A stretch of 64,000 nt of DNA from Anditalea andensis (GCF_000714815.1 NZ_JMIH01000021.1:62001-126000), one strand, 5' to 3'; numbered from the stretch's first letter, positions 17,809 to 27,348 are shown. Made by a program: numbers and translations. The notes: generated by a model not told the origin, from the sequence alone.

Positions 17809-18456
17809 GATTTTAGGATTGAAGATTTAGGTTATTTTAATCCTACCCTATTCGGTATTCATCATAGTACATTATACTTTTAATCTTTAAATCCCAATAT
17901 AGACTGGCGAATGATGATCAATAGCGCCCTACAATTTTCTTCATCGTCATCAAAATAAACCCCAGCACTTCGTCTATATTTTCATAGTAGGACCCTTTGC
18001 CTTCTTTAAAATCTGCCTTCGCTGCATATTTTATTGGTATTCTGTCATATTCACAGACCTTTCGGAACCTTTATCCATTACTGCGAGTACCACGTTAAAA
18101 TCCAGCTCATCCCTTATCGTCGCTTTTACTTATTGGTGGAAACCAGAAGTGTCTACCTAAAATAGATCCACTAGCAGCATCCAATTTCTTTTTAAATCAT
18201 AGGTGGTAGTAAACATGATATTTTACTTGCCCATTCTTTTAAGTCCGTCGTTCTGATAAAACAGCTGCTTACCGAAATAATCACTTGCTAAAACTTACGA
18301 TTAAAAATGAAAGTGCTATGATTGCCAAGCAGAAACCTCTGTTTTTAATAATGCGTATCAAGCTTTTCCCGGATTTATCTTAATTTGGGATGTTTTTATA
18401 ATAATAAAACCTATCATGTCTTTCAGGCCTGTAGGTTTTTTGAAACCAAACGACCA
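17809..18456. other. Gap before recG holding a decayed minus-strand reading frame
   Basis: About 650 bases with no intact gene. The middle part reads as degraded protein on the minus strand (separate pseudogene entry). TTAATTTG at about 18380-18387 comes close to the Bacteroidota -7 element and may be the recG promoter. Confidence 0.45.
17917..18225 (-). pseudogene. Decayed reading frame, family not identified
   Basis: Reading right to left from an ATG near 18218 gives protein-like text broken by two stops and one frameshift: MFTTTYDLKRNWMLLVDLF, stop, VDTSGFHQ, stop, VKATIRDELDFNVVLAVMDK, then a frameshift, CEYDRIPIKYAAKADFKEGK and on to IDEVLGFILMTMKKIVGRY before a stop near 17917. Hydrophobic and charged residues alternate as in real protein, so I think it is a remnant. 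I cannot name the family. Confidence 0.4.
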
Positions 18457-20550
18457 TTGCTAGGCTTCTTCGACACCAAAATAGATTTTCTAAAAGGCGT
18501 AGGGCCCCAAAAAGCCCAGCTCATAAACAAGGAGCTCAATATCTTTACCTATGGTGAGCTGCTGCAGCATTACCCGTTCAGATACGAAGACCGTACCAAG
18601 TTCTATAAGATAAACCAGTTGGACAGCGACCTGGACCATGTGCAGGTGATGGGCAGGCTGGTGAAGCTGGAAAGTATCGGTGAAGGGAGAAGAAAGCGGT
18701 TGGTGGGCTACTTCCGCGATGAGACTGGGGAGATGGAGCTAACCTGGTTTAAGGGGATCCAATGGGTGGTGAAAAAACTGGTGGTGGGAGCTGCCTATAT
18801 TGCTTTTGGTAAGCCGAGCCTATATGGGCGCAAATACAGTATCCCCCATCCGGAAATGGAGCCTCTGACCACGGTGAAGGAGGAGCGGAATTTATTCCAG
18901 CCTGTCTATCCCACTACGGAGAAACTCAAAAACCGGTATCTGGACAGTAAAGGTATATCAAAGGTCATGGAAGGGCTTTTAGCAGCCTCCCTTCCCCAGA
19001 TTCAGGAAACATTGCCTACAGATATCCTTTTGCAGTTCAATCTCATATCCAAAAAGCAGGCGATTAAAGAAATCCATTTTCCCTCTGATCAGGAATTGCT
19101 TACAAAGGCCAGGTTTAGGTTGAAATTTGAAGAATTCTTTTTTGTACAGCTCCGACTGCTGAAGTTAAAGCTGACCAGAACCGAAAAATCCAGAGGGCAG
19201 GTATTGGCAGATACCTCTCTATTGACGCAGTTCTATCAGGACCATATACCCTTTGCCCTTACCGGTGCCCAGATAAGAGTGATCAAGGAAGCGTATATGG
19301 ATATGAAGTCCGGTAAGCAGATGAACCGGCTGATTCAGGGAGATGTGGGCAGTGGAAAGACCATGGTGGCTTTTATCTGTGCCCTGATCGCTATAGGATC
19401 GGGAGCCCAGACCTGTCTGATGGCGCCCACGGAAATATTGGCCAACCAACATTTTGAAGGACTGAAAGCTTTTGGTGATATGATGGGATTAAAGACGGCT
19501 CTTTTGACCGGTTCTACCAAGAAATCCCAGCGCAAGATCATCCACGAAATGCTCCTTTCCGGGGAGCTGCATATTTTGATCGGTACACATGCCCTTTTGG
19601 AGGATATAGTCCAGTTTAAAAATCTGGGTCTTGCCATCGTGGATGAACAGCATAGATTCGGGGTAGCTCAGCGGGCCAAGCTCTGGGCAAAGAACAAGGA
19701 TTTTATACCACATGTACTCGTCATGACGGCCACTCCTATACCGAGAACACTGGCCATGACCCTTTATGGTGACCTGGACATATCCGTGATAGATGAGCTT
19801 CCTGCCGGAAGAAAACCCATACAAACCGTCCATCGATATGACAGCAACAGGCTGAAGGTATTTGGCTTTATCAAAAAAGAGATCGAACTGGGCCGGCAGG
19901 TCTATATCGTATATCCTTTGATAGAGGAAAATGAAAAATTAGACCTTAAGAGTCTGATGGATGGCTATGAAAGCATCTGCCGGGCATTTCCACAATATCC
20001 CATCAGCATCCTCCATGGTGCTATGAAACCTGCCGATAAGGATTTTGAGATGCAGCGGTTTGTCAAAGGGGAAACCAAGATCATGGTGGCCACCACGGTG
20101 ATAGAGGTGGGTGTGAACGTACCCAATGCCTCGGTGATGATCATTGAGAATGCGGAGCGCTTTGGCCTTTCACAGCTGCATCAGTTGCGCGGAAGGGTGG
20201 GCCGAGGTGCCGAACAGTCCTACTGTATCCTGATGAGCAAGTATGAACTCTCCAAAGACAGCCGGATCAGATTGGACACCATGGTGAGGACCAACGATGG
20301 TTTTGAAATAGCCGATGTGGACCTGAAGCTCCGCGGTCCGGGGGATCTTATGGGTACGCAACAGAGTGGTGTTGCGGATTTATTGATAGCGGATTTAAGC
20401 AAGGATGCACCTATCCTGACCATAGCCAGAGACGCAGCCCAGAATCTACTGGCGGAAGATCCGGATCTGGTCCATCCTAAGAATGCTTTGGTGCTGCGCC
20501 AGATCAAAAACCAGAAAAAACACCAGATTAACTGGAGTAGGATCAGTTGA
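18457..20550 (+). CDS. recG: ATP-dependent DNA helicase RecG
   Basis: About 698 aa superfamily 2 helicase that reverses stalled replication forks and moves Holliday junctions. The N-terminal wedge domain begins FFDTKIDFLKGVGPQKA; Walker A is GDVGSGKTMVA, motif II is DEQH (IVDEQHRFGVAQRAKL), motif III MTATPIPRTLA, and motifs V and VI are VIEVGVNVPNA and QLRGRVGRG. No in-frame ATG lies before the conserved N-terminus; the frame opens at a TTG at 18385, but the TTG at 18457 fits homolog length better. The start is therefore uncertain. Confidence 0.94.
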   Translation: MLGFFDTKIDFLKGVGPQKAQLINKELNIFTYGELLQHYPFRYEDRTKFYKINQLDSDLDHVQVMGRLVKLESIGEGRRKRLVGYFRDETGEMELTWFKGIQWVVKKLVVGAAYIAFGKPSLYGRKYSIPHPEMEPLTTVKEERNLFQPVYPTTEKLKNRYLDSKGISKVMEGLLAASLPQIQETLPTDILLQFNLISKKQAIKEIHFPSDQELLTKARFRLKFEEFFFVQLRLLKLKLTRTEKSRGQVLADTSLLTQFYQDHIPFALTGAQIRVIKEAYMDMKSGKQMNRLIQGDVGSGKTMVAFICALIAIGSGAQTCLMAPTEILANQHFEGLKAFGDMMGLKTALLTGSTKKSQRKIIHEMLLSGELHILIGTHALLEDIVQFKNLGLAIVDEQHRFGVAQRAKLWAKNKDFIPHVLVMTATPIPRTLAMTLYGDLDISVIDELPAGRKPIQTVHRYDSNRLKVFGFIKKEIELGRQVYIVYPLIEENEKLDLKSLMDGYESICRAFPQYPISILHGAMKPADKDFEMQRFVKGETKIMVATTVIEVGVNVPNASVMIIENAERFGLSQLHQLRGRVGRGAEQSYCILMSKYELSKDSRIRLDTMVRTNDGFEIADVDLKLRGPGDLMGTQQSGVADLLIADLSKDAPILTIARDAAQNLLAEDPDLVHPKNALVLRQIKNQKKHQINWSRIS

Positions 20551-20633
20551 ATTTAAATTCCTTAAACATTTTAAACTTCTTATACGCTCAGGTATTAATC
20601 CTTTGCACTTTTTGAATTTAACTTTTAAAATTT

Positions 20634-21371
20634 ATGTCTATATACTTACTTTCAAATATTTTAGAAAGCCTGCTTCATATCGCTTTCCTTACCCCTTTTT
20701 TGTTTTTTTTAAGAAATGAGTCCAAACGCGATACCATGGTTTTAGTAGGGCTCTTTATCATCTATTATCTGGTCAATAACCTGGTAGTAAAACTCCCCTT
20801 TTACTATTCCAGCTTAAATATTTTTGGAGGGCAGTGGAATTGGTCGGGAAAGGTGTATACCATAGTATGGTCTATCATCTTTATATCTATTTTCCAAAAC
20901 AGATTTAAAAACTTCATAGGATTTCAATTTAATATTAGCAGGCGTATTTGGGGCTTGTTTTTCTTTATATTACTGGTTGCATTTGTAGCAGGAATACTAT
21001 TCTATTTTAAACCGTGGGACACAGAGACATTACTATTCCAGGCTATTTTGCCGGGTATCGATGAAGAAATTGCTTTTAGAGGCATAATGTTGGGAATACT
21101 CACCACCATTCTGGTTACGAAAAAACGGATAGGAAGGTGGCAAATTCACCATCCGGAAATATGGGCTGTCAGCTTACTTTTTGGATTTGTTCATGGGATA
21201 AAACTTTCAGCTGATCTTAACCTGACTTTTGATGCCATATACTTTATACATACGTTCATACTTGGCTGGATATGGGGATATATGACGGTAAAATCCAAAA
21301 GCATCTATCTGTCCATGCTTTCGCATAATCTTTCCAATTTCATTCCCAACCTCATCGGAATGCTGAAATAG
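20634..21371 (+). CDS. CPBP family intramembrane metalloprotease
   Basis: 245 aa, about seven membrane helices. It has the CPBP/Rce1 signature: E144-E145 and R149 in PGIDEEIAFRGIMLG, and H187 in FGFVHG, which coordinate the metal and activate water; a further histidine (LSHNLSNFIPN) is at the C-terminal end. Members cut other membrane proteins or act in prenyl-protein processing or bacteriocin immunity. The target here is unknown. It follows recG by 83 bases. Confidence 0.88.
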   Translation: MSIYLLSNILESLLHIAFLTPFLFFLRNESKRDTMVLVGLFIIYYLVNNLVVKLPFYYSSLNIFGGQWNWSGKVYTIVWSIIFISIFQNRFKNFIGFQFNISRRIWGLFFFILLVAFVAGILFYFKPWDTETLLFQAILPGIDEEIAFRGIMLGILTTILVTKKRIGRWQIHHPEIWAVSLLFGFVHGIKLSADLNLTFDAIYFIHTFILGWIWGYMTVKSKSIYLSMLSHNLSNFIPNLIGMLK

Positions 21372-21439
21372 GTGTTTGAGCAGTCAGTAGAAAACAATTC
21401 ATTACTATCTTTAGTATTTATAAAAAACCACAGCTAATT

Positions 21440-21901
21440 ATGAAACTTAATATCACGCTTCTTTCCACTTTAATGCTCTTCCTTTTCACAAGTGAAGCGT
21501 TCTCACAAAGCATGTCCATTACCCTGGCAGAAGCCCAAAGGATTTCCGATGCCGCACAGGCCAGGGCCCAGCAGGACAATTGGAATGTGGTGATCGCCAT
21601 ACTTGATGATGGCGGAAACCTTATTTCATTAAGAAGAATGGACGGTACACAGCTGGGAAGTATAGAGGTGGCGATAGAAAAAGCCAAAACGGCAGTTTTC
21701 TTTAAAAGATCAACGAAAGTCTTCCAGGAAATGATCAACGATGGAAATGCAGCCCTTATCGGTATGCCGAATGTCGTGGCAGTGGAAGGAGGTCTTCCGA
21801 TCAAAAGAGGTGATACAATCATTGGTTCCATAGGTATCAGTGGTGTTACTTCTGCCCAGGATGGCATTATAGCAGAAGCCGCGGTGAAAATCATAGAATG
21901 A
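21440..21901 (+). CDS. GlcG/HbpS-like heme-binding family protein, exported
   Basis: 153 aa with a signal peptide (about 1-22, ending SEAFSQ) and a GlcG/HbpS (DUF336) domain: MSITLAEAQRISDAAQARA, VVIAILDDGGNLISLRRMDG and the end GGLPIKRGDTIIGSIGISG. HbpS-type members bind heme outside the cell; others have no known ligand. The exported location suggests a periplasmic role. It ends just before the TPP riboswitch and is not part of the thiamin operon. Confidence 0.85.
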   Translation: MKLNITLLSTLMLFLFTSEAFSQSMSITLAEAQRISDAAQARAQQDNWNVVIAILDDGGNLISLRRMDGTQLGSIEVAIEKAKTAVFFKRSTKVFQEMINDGNAALIGMPNVVAVEGGLPIKRGDTIIGSIGISGVTSAQDGIIAEAAVKIIE

Positions 21902-21944
21902 TATTGCCTTCCCATGAGAGTTTAGTATATTAGTTTTTTCTTAA

Positions 21945-22030
21945 CCAAGCTTTAGGGGTGCCTCTTTGGGCTGAGATTATACCCTTTGAACCTGATGCGG
22001 ATCATACCGTCGAAGGAAAAAGTGCAGCTT
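21945..22030 (+). promoter_or_regulatory. TPP riboswitch (THI element)
   Basis: The aptamer core is complete: AGGGGTGCC, then GCTGAGATTATACCC, TTTGAACCTGATGCGGATC and ATACCGTCGAAGGAAA at 21954-22019. These are the conserved thiamin pyrophosphate binding loops. The outer stem can pair AAGCT (21947-21951) with AGCTT (22026-22030). It lies about 40 bases before thiM, and binding of TPP should reduce expression of the thiamin genes. Whether it works on transcription or translation is not clear; no strong terminator hairpin is visible. Confidence 0.95.
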
Positions 22031-22070
22031 TTTTATAAAGGCTCCTAAAGTATTTTAAACCCGAATACAC

Positions 22071-22877
22071 ATGGAGTCAATCATTAACCACCTACAGGCT
22101 GTAAGAGACGAGAGTCCAATAGTACATAATATCACTAATTATGTAGTCATGAACAATACTGCCAATGCCCTTTTGGCCATTGGCGCCTCACCTATTATGG
22201 CCCATGCCCATCCCGAATTACAGGACATGGTAAAAATCTCCGGAGCTACTGTCATCAACATTGGCACTTTAGACGAATACTGGGTAGAAAGCATGGATAT
22301 AGCAACCAAGGCTGCAAATGAATTCGGAAAGCCTTGGATCCTGGACCCCGTAGGAGCGGGCGCTTCTGCTTATAGGAATGAAACCATCACCAAATTACTA
22401 AAACACTCTCCCACGATCATCCGGGGAAATGCCTCCGAGATCATGTCCATGGCCAAAGTAAATGCTGTAACCAAGGGAGTGGACAGCACCAATACCTCCG
22501 ATGAAGCCTTGGAAGCAGGTATCGCACTGTCAAAAAAAACCAGAGCAGTAGTATGCATTTCCGGGGAGAAGGATTATGTGATTCTGGAAGACAGGGTAAC
22601 AGCTATTGAAAACGGCCATCCTCTTATGGGCCGGATCACGGGTATGGGTTGTACGGCCACCGCTTTGATAGGGGCTTTTGCTGCAATAGTGAAAGATCCT
22701 TTTCATGCCACTGTTTCCGCCATGTGTGTGCTCGGCATAGCCGGTGAGATGGCAGCAGAGAAATCCTCCGGCCCAGGAAGTTTGCAGCTTCATATATATG
22801 ATGCATTATCTCAGATCAGCGACACCGATATCACAAACCTGGCTAAACTAAGTTCCTTATCCAATAATGATCTCTGA
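22071..22877 (+). CDS. thiM: Hydroxyethylthiazole kinase
   Basis: 268 aa kinase that phosphorylates hydroxyethylthiazole from the medium or from thiamin breakdown, a salvage step for vitamin B1. HNITNYVVMNNTANALLAIG near the start and ILDPVGAGAS bind substrate and ATP; the C-terminal MGRITGMGCTATALIGAF has C194 at the position of the known active-site cysteine. It is the first gene after the TPP riboswitch, and its end overlaps thiE by 11 bases. Confidence 0.96.
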   Translation: MESIINHLQAVRDESPIVHNITNYVVMNNTANALLAIGASPIMAHAHPELQDMVKISGATVINIGTLDEYWVESMDIATKAANEFGKPWILDPVGAGASAYRNETITKLLKHSPTIIRGNASEIMSMAKVNAVTKGVDSTNTSDEALEAGIALSKKTRAVVCISGEKDYVILEDRVTAIENGHPLMGRITGMGCTATALIGAFAAIVKDPFHATVSAMCVLGIAGEMAAEKSSGPGSLQLHIYDALSQISDTDITNLAKLSSLSNNDL

Positions 22878-23502
22878 AACATTTCCCTATAAACTGTATC
22901 TGGTGACTGATGAAGCTGCCTGTCTGGGAAGGGATTTTTTCTGGGTGGTGGAAGAAGCTATAAAGGGCGGTGTGGATCTGGTACAGCTTAGAGAAAAGGA
23001 TCTATCGGAAAAAGAATTTATCTATAAAGCCCACAAACTACAAGCACTCTGTCAGAAGTATGGAGTGCCTTTGATAATAAATGACCATGCAGCAGTAGCA
23101 TTGGCTGTTCAGGCGGAAGGTCTCCACATAGGGCAAAATGATGCAAAGATGGAGGTGGTGAAGGAGATGCTGGGGCAGGATTTTCCTATAGGGCTTTCAT
23201 TGGAAAGGGAAATAGAACTAGCTTATCCTGCCACAGACCTTGCCTGGTATTTAGGTGTAAGCCCTCTATTCTCCACCCCTACCAAAGCAGACACCTATAC
23301 AGAATGGGGTCTGGAAGGATTGGAAAAGCTAAGAGGACTTACTCCAAAACCCTTAGTGGCCATAGGCAATATCAAAATATCCAATGCCCATTCGGTAATG
23401 CAGGCAGGTGCTGATTGTCTGGCGATAGTCTCGGGCATCTGCAGTGCCCCCTCACCGGGAAAGGCTTCAGAAGCATTTAAAAAGGAAATAGAAAAGGTTT
23501 AA
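22867..23502 (+). CDS. thiE: Thiamine phosphate synthase
   Basis: 211 aa TIM-barrel enzyme that joins hydroxymethylpyrimidine diphosphate with thiazole phosphate to give thiamin phosphate. Seen are VDLVQLREKDLSEKEF (substrate-binding strand and loop), VPLIINDHAAVA, GLHIGQND, LGVSPLFSTPTKAD (phosphate loop) and the GADCLAIVSGI strand. The start lies within the end of thiM, so translation is coupled and both answer to the riboswitch. Confidence 0.95.
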   Translation: MISETFPYKLYLVTDEAACLGRDFFWVVEEAIKGGVDLVQLREKDLSEKEFIYKAHKLQALCQKYGVPLIINDHAAVALAVQAEGLHIGQNDAKMEVVKEMLGQDFPIGLSLEREIELAYPATDLAWYLGVSPLFSTPTKADTYTEWGLEGLEKLRGLTPKPLVAIGNIKISNAHSVMQAGADCLAIVSGICSAPSPGKASEAFKKEIEKV

Positions 23503-23667
23503 TCTTGACTAAAAGTTTATATTATATATACCTGATTAGGGCGGTGATGAAATGTTAAGTTTAAAATTCAGGGTCAAAATTAGCGTCACATACCCATCGG
23601 TCTTCGGTATCATAAACCCCAAGGAATAAAAACTACAGGCATCACTGCATATAACCATAAAAATTAT

Positions 23668-24507
23668 ATGAAAAACCATTTGAGAAAAAGATATCTACCA
23701 GTCCTTACCATAGCGGGTTCTGACAGTGGAGGCGGAGCAGGTATCCAAGCTGACCTGAAGACATTTTCGGCCCTGGGCTGCTTTGGCACTTCAGCTATCA
23801 CTGCTATTACCGTCCAGAACACCATGGGCGTGAAAGGAATACATTCTGTACCCCCAGATATCATCGAAGGCCAGATTCTAGCCGTCCTAGAGGATATCAA
23901 ACCTAAAGCGATCAAAATAGGTATGATAGACAGACCTGAAGTGGTAGAAGTGATTGTGAAAATACTTAAAAACTATTCCCACATTCCAGTAATCTTTGAT
24001 CCGGTGATGGTAGCCACTAGTGGGCATAAGTTGATTCACGAGGAAACTATCTCAGTGCTGTCCAGAGAACTTATCCCATTGGTCAAACTAGTCACTCCTA
24101 ATATGGACGAAGCCGCTATACTCAGCGGAATGGAGCTCAATGATAAAAATAGCCTTGAAATGGCCGGGATGAAGATACTATCCCAGGGAGCCAATGCTGT
24201 ATTGGTAAAGGGAGGTCATCTCAAAGGAGAAACGGTATACGATATCCTGCTAGAGGACGCCAACCAGATCACTGCCTTTGAAAGCAATAAGATACATACC
24301 ATGAATGTACACGGTACCGGATGTACCCTTTCTTCTGCCATAGCCGCAGAAATAGCCAAAGGCCAGACCATAGCGCAAGCGGTAAAGCTGGCAAGAAATT
24401 ACGTCTGGATGGCCATAGAAGAGGGCAAAGATGTAGTCACAGGATCAGGAAATGGCCCCTTAAATCATTTTTACAACCCTCAACAAATTATCAAACATGA
24501 CATTTAG
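23668..24507 (+). CDS. thiD: Hydroxymethylpyrimidine/phosphomethylpyrimidine kinase
   Basis: 279 aa ribokinase-fold kinase that phosphorylates hydroxymethylpyrimidine twice, giving the diphosphate used by ThiE. Motifs: [19 protein letters not shown] at the start, [15 protein letters not shown] in the middle and [19 protein letters not shown] with the catalytic anion hole near the C-terminus. It follows thiE by 165 bases with no second THI element in between, so it may share the thiM-thiE transcript or have its own promoter. It overlaps tenA by 11 bases. Confidence 0.95.
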   Translation: MKNHLRKRYLPVLTIAGSDSGGGAGIQADLKTFSALGCFGTSAITAITVQNTMGVKGIHSVPPDIIEGQILAVLEDIKPKAIKIGMIDRPEVVEVIVKILKNYSHIPVIFDPVMVATSGHKLIHEETISVLSRELIPLVKLVTPNMDEAAILSGMELNDKNSLEMAGMKILSQGANAVLVKGGHLKGETVYDILLEDANQITAFESNKIHTMNVHGTGCTLSSAIAAEIAKGQTIAQAVKLARNYVWMAIEEGKDVVTGSGNGPLNHFYNPQQIIKHDI

Positions 24508-25150
24508 CGCAAAAGCCTGGGAGCGGATTACGCCTCTTTATGACAAAATTCTTAATATGCCTTTCAATAAGGAGCTGATGGAAGGATCCCTTGATCTAGA
24601 AAAGTTCAAGTTTTACATGGCTCAGGATGCCTATTATCTAGGAGAATTTGGAAAGACCTTAGCTACCTTGGCAGGAAAATTTAATGATCTCAACTATGTA
24701 CTGGCTTTTACGGAATTTGCCAGTGGAGCTATTGTGGTAGAGAGGGCACTTCATGAAAGTTATTTTCACGAATTCGGCATCCCTGATTTAGTAAACCCAT
24801 CCCCTACCTGCCTGCTCTATACTAACTATATTCTCAACCAAGCGGCCTATTCAGATGTTGCCGTAGGAGTAGCGGCAGTTTTACCCTGCTTTTGGATATA
24901 TAAAAAAGTAGGAGATCATATATATACCAACCACCACCATGATGGACATCAATATAAAAAATGGATAGAGACCTATGCGGGAGAGGAATTTGCCGAATCC
25001 GTAAAGTTGGCCATTAATATAACCGATGCCCTTGCTGAAAAAGCAAGCCATGAGGTGCAGGAAAAAATGCTGCAGGCATTTGAAATGGCTAGTAAGCTGG
25101 AGTGGATGTTTTGGGATAGTGCTTATAGAGAGGAGACTTGGCTGGTTTGA
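24497..25150 (+). CDS. tenA: Aminopyrimidine aminohydrolase / thiaminase II
   Basis: 217 aa helical protein of the TenA family, which recovers the pyrimidine part of degraded thiamin by hydrolysis. The residues known from Bacillus TenA are in place: the aspartate of YMAQDAYYLGEFGK, the catalytic cysteine of AAVLPCFWIYKKVG, and the glutamate of SKLEWMFWDSAY. It starts inside thiD. With ThiM, ThiE and ThiD it makes a salvage route; no thiC or thiG for new synthesis is in the window. Confidence 0.94.
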   Translation: MTFSAKAWERITPLYDKILNMPFNKELMEGSLDLEKFKFYMAQDAYYLGEFGKTLATLAGKFNDLNYVLAFTEFASGAIVVERALHESYFHEFGIPDLVNPSPTCLLYTNYILNQAAYSDVAVGVAAVLPCFWIYKKVGDHIYTNHHHDGHQYKKWIETYAGEEFAESVKLAINITDALAEKASHEVQEKMLQAFEMASKLEWMFWDSAYREETWLV

Positions 25151-25168
25151 GATGCTTTCCTATCATTA

Positions 25169-25936
25169 TGAAGTTTAAGCTACCTTATTTGATTTTTCTA
25201 GGAGCCATATTTATAGCATGTGACCCTAAGATGACAGACCTATAGTCACAGAAAGAATAGAGTTAATCTCCGAATTATATGCTGTTTGACCAGAGGGCAC
25301 CACTGTACACCGTTTACATCTGGCAGATTCCATTGTCAGCCCTGGTAATATTCAGTATGAGATTATCAAATTTTAATGAAGAGAACAATTGGACTATTGC
25401 CATCCACGGTGATCTTGACGGCAATTCCATGGATTTTATTTAGCAAGTATTACTGAAGATCTTGAATTTTAATGGTTTACCAAAGTTAAATCTTATGTCT
25501 CACAATGGTCTAAAGTTTACCAGTGGGAAATAAATGGAAACCACCTGATAGGATTTACCTCTTTGGGCAATAATAACAGTTGGATCTCGGGTATTACAAG
25601 CATAAGCCCCACGGGGGGAGATTTTAGATGAGTATACTTATTTTGAACATGGGACCGTTACCAGTCTTCAGGCCACAGAAGATGGAAATTTTCTCATGAC
25701 AGGTATGATATCAGCCCACTGGAAGCGGTCCTTATCATATAAGAGCCAATTTGATAGATGCCCAAGGAATTCACATATGGGAATGGAAAAGCGAAGGAAT
25801 CATGAATTCCATAGCCCATGCAGGATATCAAACCAGCAATGGCTTCCTATTATACGGTACTTATAGTAACCAAACTTATATTATCCAACTGAATGAAGAT
25901 GGAGAACTTCCACCCTGTGTACAACTGGTTTCATAA
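25169..25936 (+). pseudogene. Decayed lipoprotein gene with propeller-like repeats
   Basis: From the ATG at 25169 a lipoprotein signal peptide is read (MKFKLPYLIFLGAIFIACDP, with the lipobox cysteine), then a stop after 26 codons. Further on, pieces in shifting frames look like beta-propeller blades: TVTSLQATEDGNFLMTG around 25655-25705, then from 25751 GIHIWEWKSEGIMNSIAHAG, FLLYGTYSNQTYIIQLNEDG and a stop at 25936. Several frameshifts and stops show it is broken. I take it as a remnant of an exported, repeat-containing lipoprotein. Confidence 0.65.
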
Positions 25937-26019
25937 TTCTGGATAAAAAATTACATCAATGGTCAAACATAATCGACTCTTTTATATTTATTTGATGAAA
26001 AATTCGTAATCGTATAAAT

Positions 26020-26610
26020 ATGAGAAAATTACAGTTGTTATTGCTGGTTGTCAACTTATTTGGTTTTATCGGAAAGACAGGTTTTGAAAGTGAATTAAAT
26101 GTAAGCCTAACAGAGAGTACTGTCAGCTGGAAAGGGAAAAAAGTGGGTGGGGAGCATTTTGGGAAAGTATCCCTGATCAATGCCAACCTGGATTATGAAA
26201 AAAACAGGATTAAGGGCGGGTCTTTTGAAATCGACATGACCTCCATCACCTGTGAAGATATTACAAATGAGAGCTCCAATAAAAGATTAGTGGAACATTT
26301 AAGATCTGATGATTTTTTCTCGGTTCAAAATTATCCGAGGGCAACATTTGTGCTTACAGATGCCAAAACTAAAAATAGTAAAGACTATGACATGAAAGGC
26401 AATCTTACCATTAAAGGCATAACTAAAACTGTTTCCTTTCCTGCAGTAATAAGTATTGTCGGTGATAAAGTAGTAGCTGATGGCAAAATCGTGTTTGATA
26501 GAGCTGCCTTTGATATCAAATATAGATCAGGAAGCTATTTTGAAAATTTAGCAGACAAGCTCATCTATGATGAAGTTGAGATGACTGTCAGGCTGGTAGC
26601 AGACAAATAA
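26020..26610 (+). CDS. YceI family protein
   Basis: 196 aa with an N-terminal signal-like stretch (1-20) and a YceI lipocalin-like domain. Family features are the repeated start TVSWKGKKVGGEHFGKV, the GGSFEIDMTSI strand, LRSDDFFSVQNYPRATFVL, GNLTIKGITKTVSFP and the DRAAFDIKYRSGS strand. Members bind isoprenoid or amphiphilic molecules in the periplasm. Function in this organism is unknown. A terminator directly follows the stop. Confidence 0.9.
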   Translation: MRKLQLLLLVVNLFGFIGKTGFESELNVSLTESTVSWKGKKVGGEHFGKVSLINANLDYEKNRIKGGSFEIDMTSITCEDITNESSNKRLVEHLRSDDFFSVQNYPRATFVLTDAKTKNSKDYDMKGNLTIKGITKTVSFPAVISIVGDKVVADGKIVFDRAAFDIKYRSGSYFENLADKLIYDEVEMTVRLVADK

Positions 26611-26613
26611 TAT

Positions 26614-26641
26614 GGAGAGCTAGCCTAAAGCTCTCCTTTTT
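26614..26641 (+). terminator. Terminator of the YceI gene, shared with the convergent gene
   Basis: An 8-bp stem (GGAGAGCT at 26614-26621, AGCTCTCC at 26629-26636) with a 7-base loop and a T run. The stop codon of the convergent STM3941-family gene is in the loop (26625-26627), so the right arm is also its coding sequence. Confidence 0.85.
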
Positions 26642-27191
26642 CAATTCTATTTTCTATACGTTTATACTTTATGAAATTTTCCTGAAGCAGCCCCAGCACA
26701 TCTTGGTGAGTGCCCTGAAGTCCATTGGCAGTGATCTGTATGGCACTGGCATGAGTCTGATGATTGATGGTAAGGATCCGCTCCTGGAATGCATTTTTAG
26801 CTTTTTTGATGTACTTCTGTGGATCGTCCACATGGATACAGATAAAATCCTGACCTACTGCATGGCATTCATCTACTTTTGTGATATCCTGCCACTCTAT
26901 CAGTCCGATGGCTATAGCTGAAGAATTGTCCCAAATACCATCTTCTCTTATGATCAGTCCAGGCATTTTGTTAGTTAATTTTTTAAGAATAGCCATGCTG
27001 ATATAGCCAAAAACCAATAGGGCGAAAATACCTAAAACAACGGGAATCCATCTTGGCACATTTTCCGGCCAATTATCTGCATAAAAAATCAGCCCCAGTC
27101 CGACTACTACAAATACGAGCCCTATGCCAATTAATTTGGTAAGTTTAGGCCTGCTGAATGGTACTATTATTTTGTTTTGACTGTTTACCAT
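26625..27191 (-). CDS. STM3941 family membrane protein
   Basis: 188 aa. It has two membrane helices near the start (LIGIGLVFVVVGLGLIFYA and WIPVVLGIFALLVFGYIS, about 20-38 and 48-66) and a C-terminal soluble domain with GLIIREDGIWDNSS and GLIEWQDITKV, the layout of the STM3941 family of uncharacterised membrane proteins. The last 35 bases of the gene share sequence with a terminator hairpin. Function unknown. Confidence 0.8.
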   Translation of the reverse strand: MVNSQNKIIVPFSRPKLTKLIGIGLVFVVVGLGLIFYADNWPENVPRWIPVVLGIFALLVFGYISMAILKKLTNKMPGLIIREDGIWDNSSAIAIGLIEWQDITKVDECHAVGQDFICIHVDDPQKYIKKAKNAFQERILTINHQTHASAIQITANGLQGTHQDVLGLLQENFIKYKRIENRIEKGEL

Positions 27192-27348
27192 AATTTTTCA
27201 TTTCTATTGAAAAATAGATTCAGGCAAAAATTAACCCTTGTCTTACAGATAAAAACAGTTCAAATCGTTCAATTGTTTTGTCTATACTTATGCCCAAAGC
27301 TTAATTAAAGTTTTTTTTATATAAAGGATAGGCCTATACTTTCAGACA

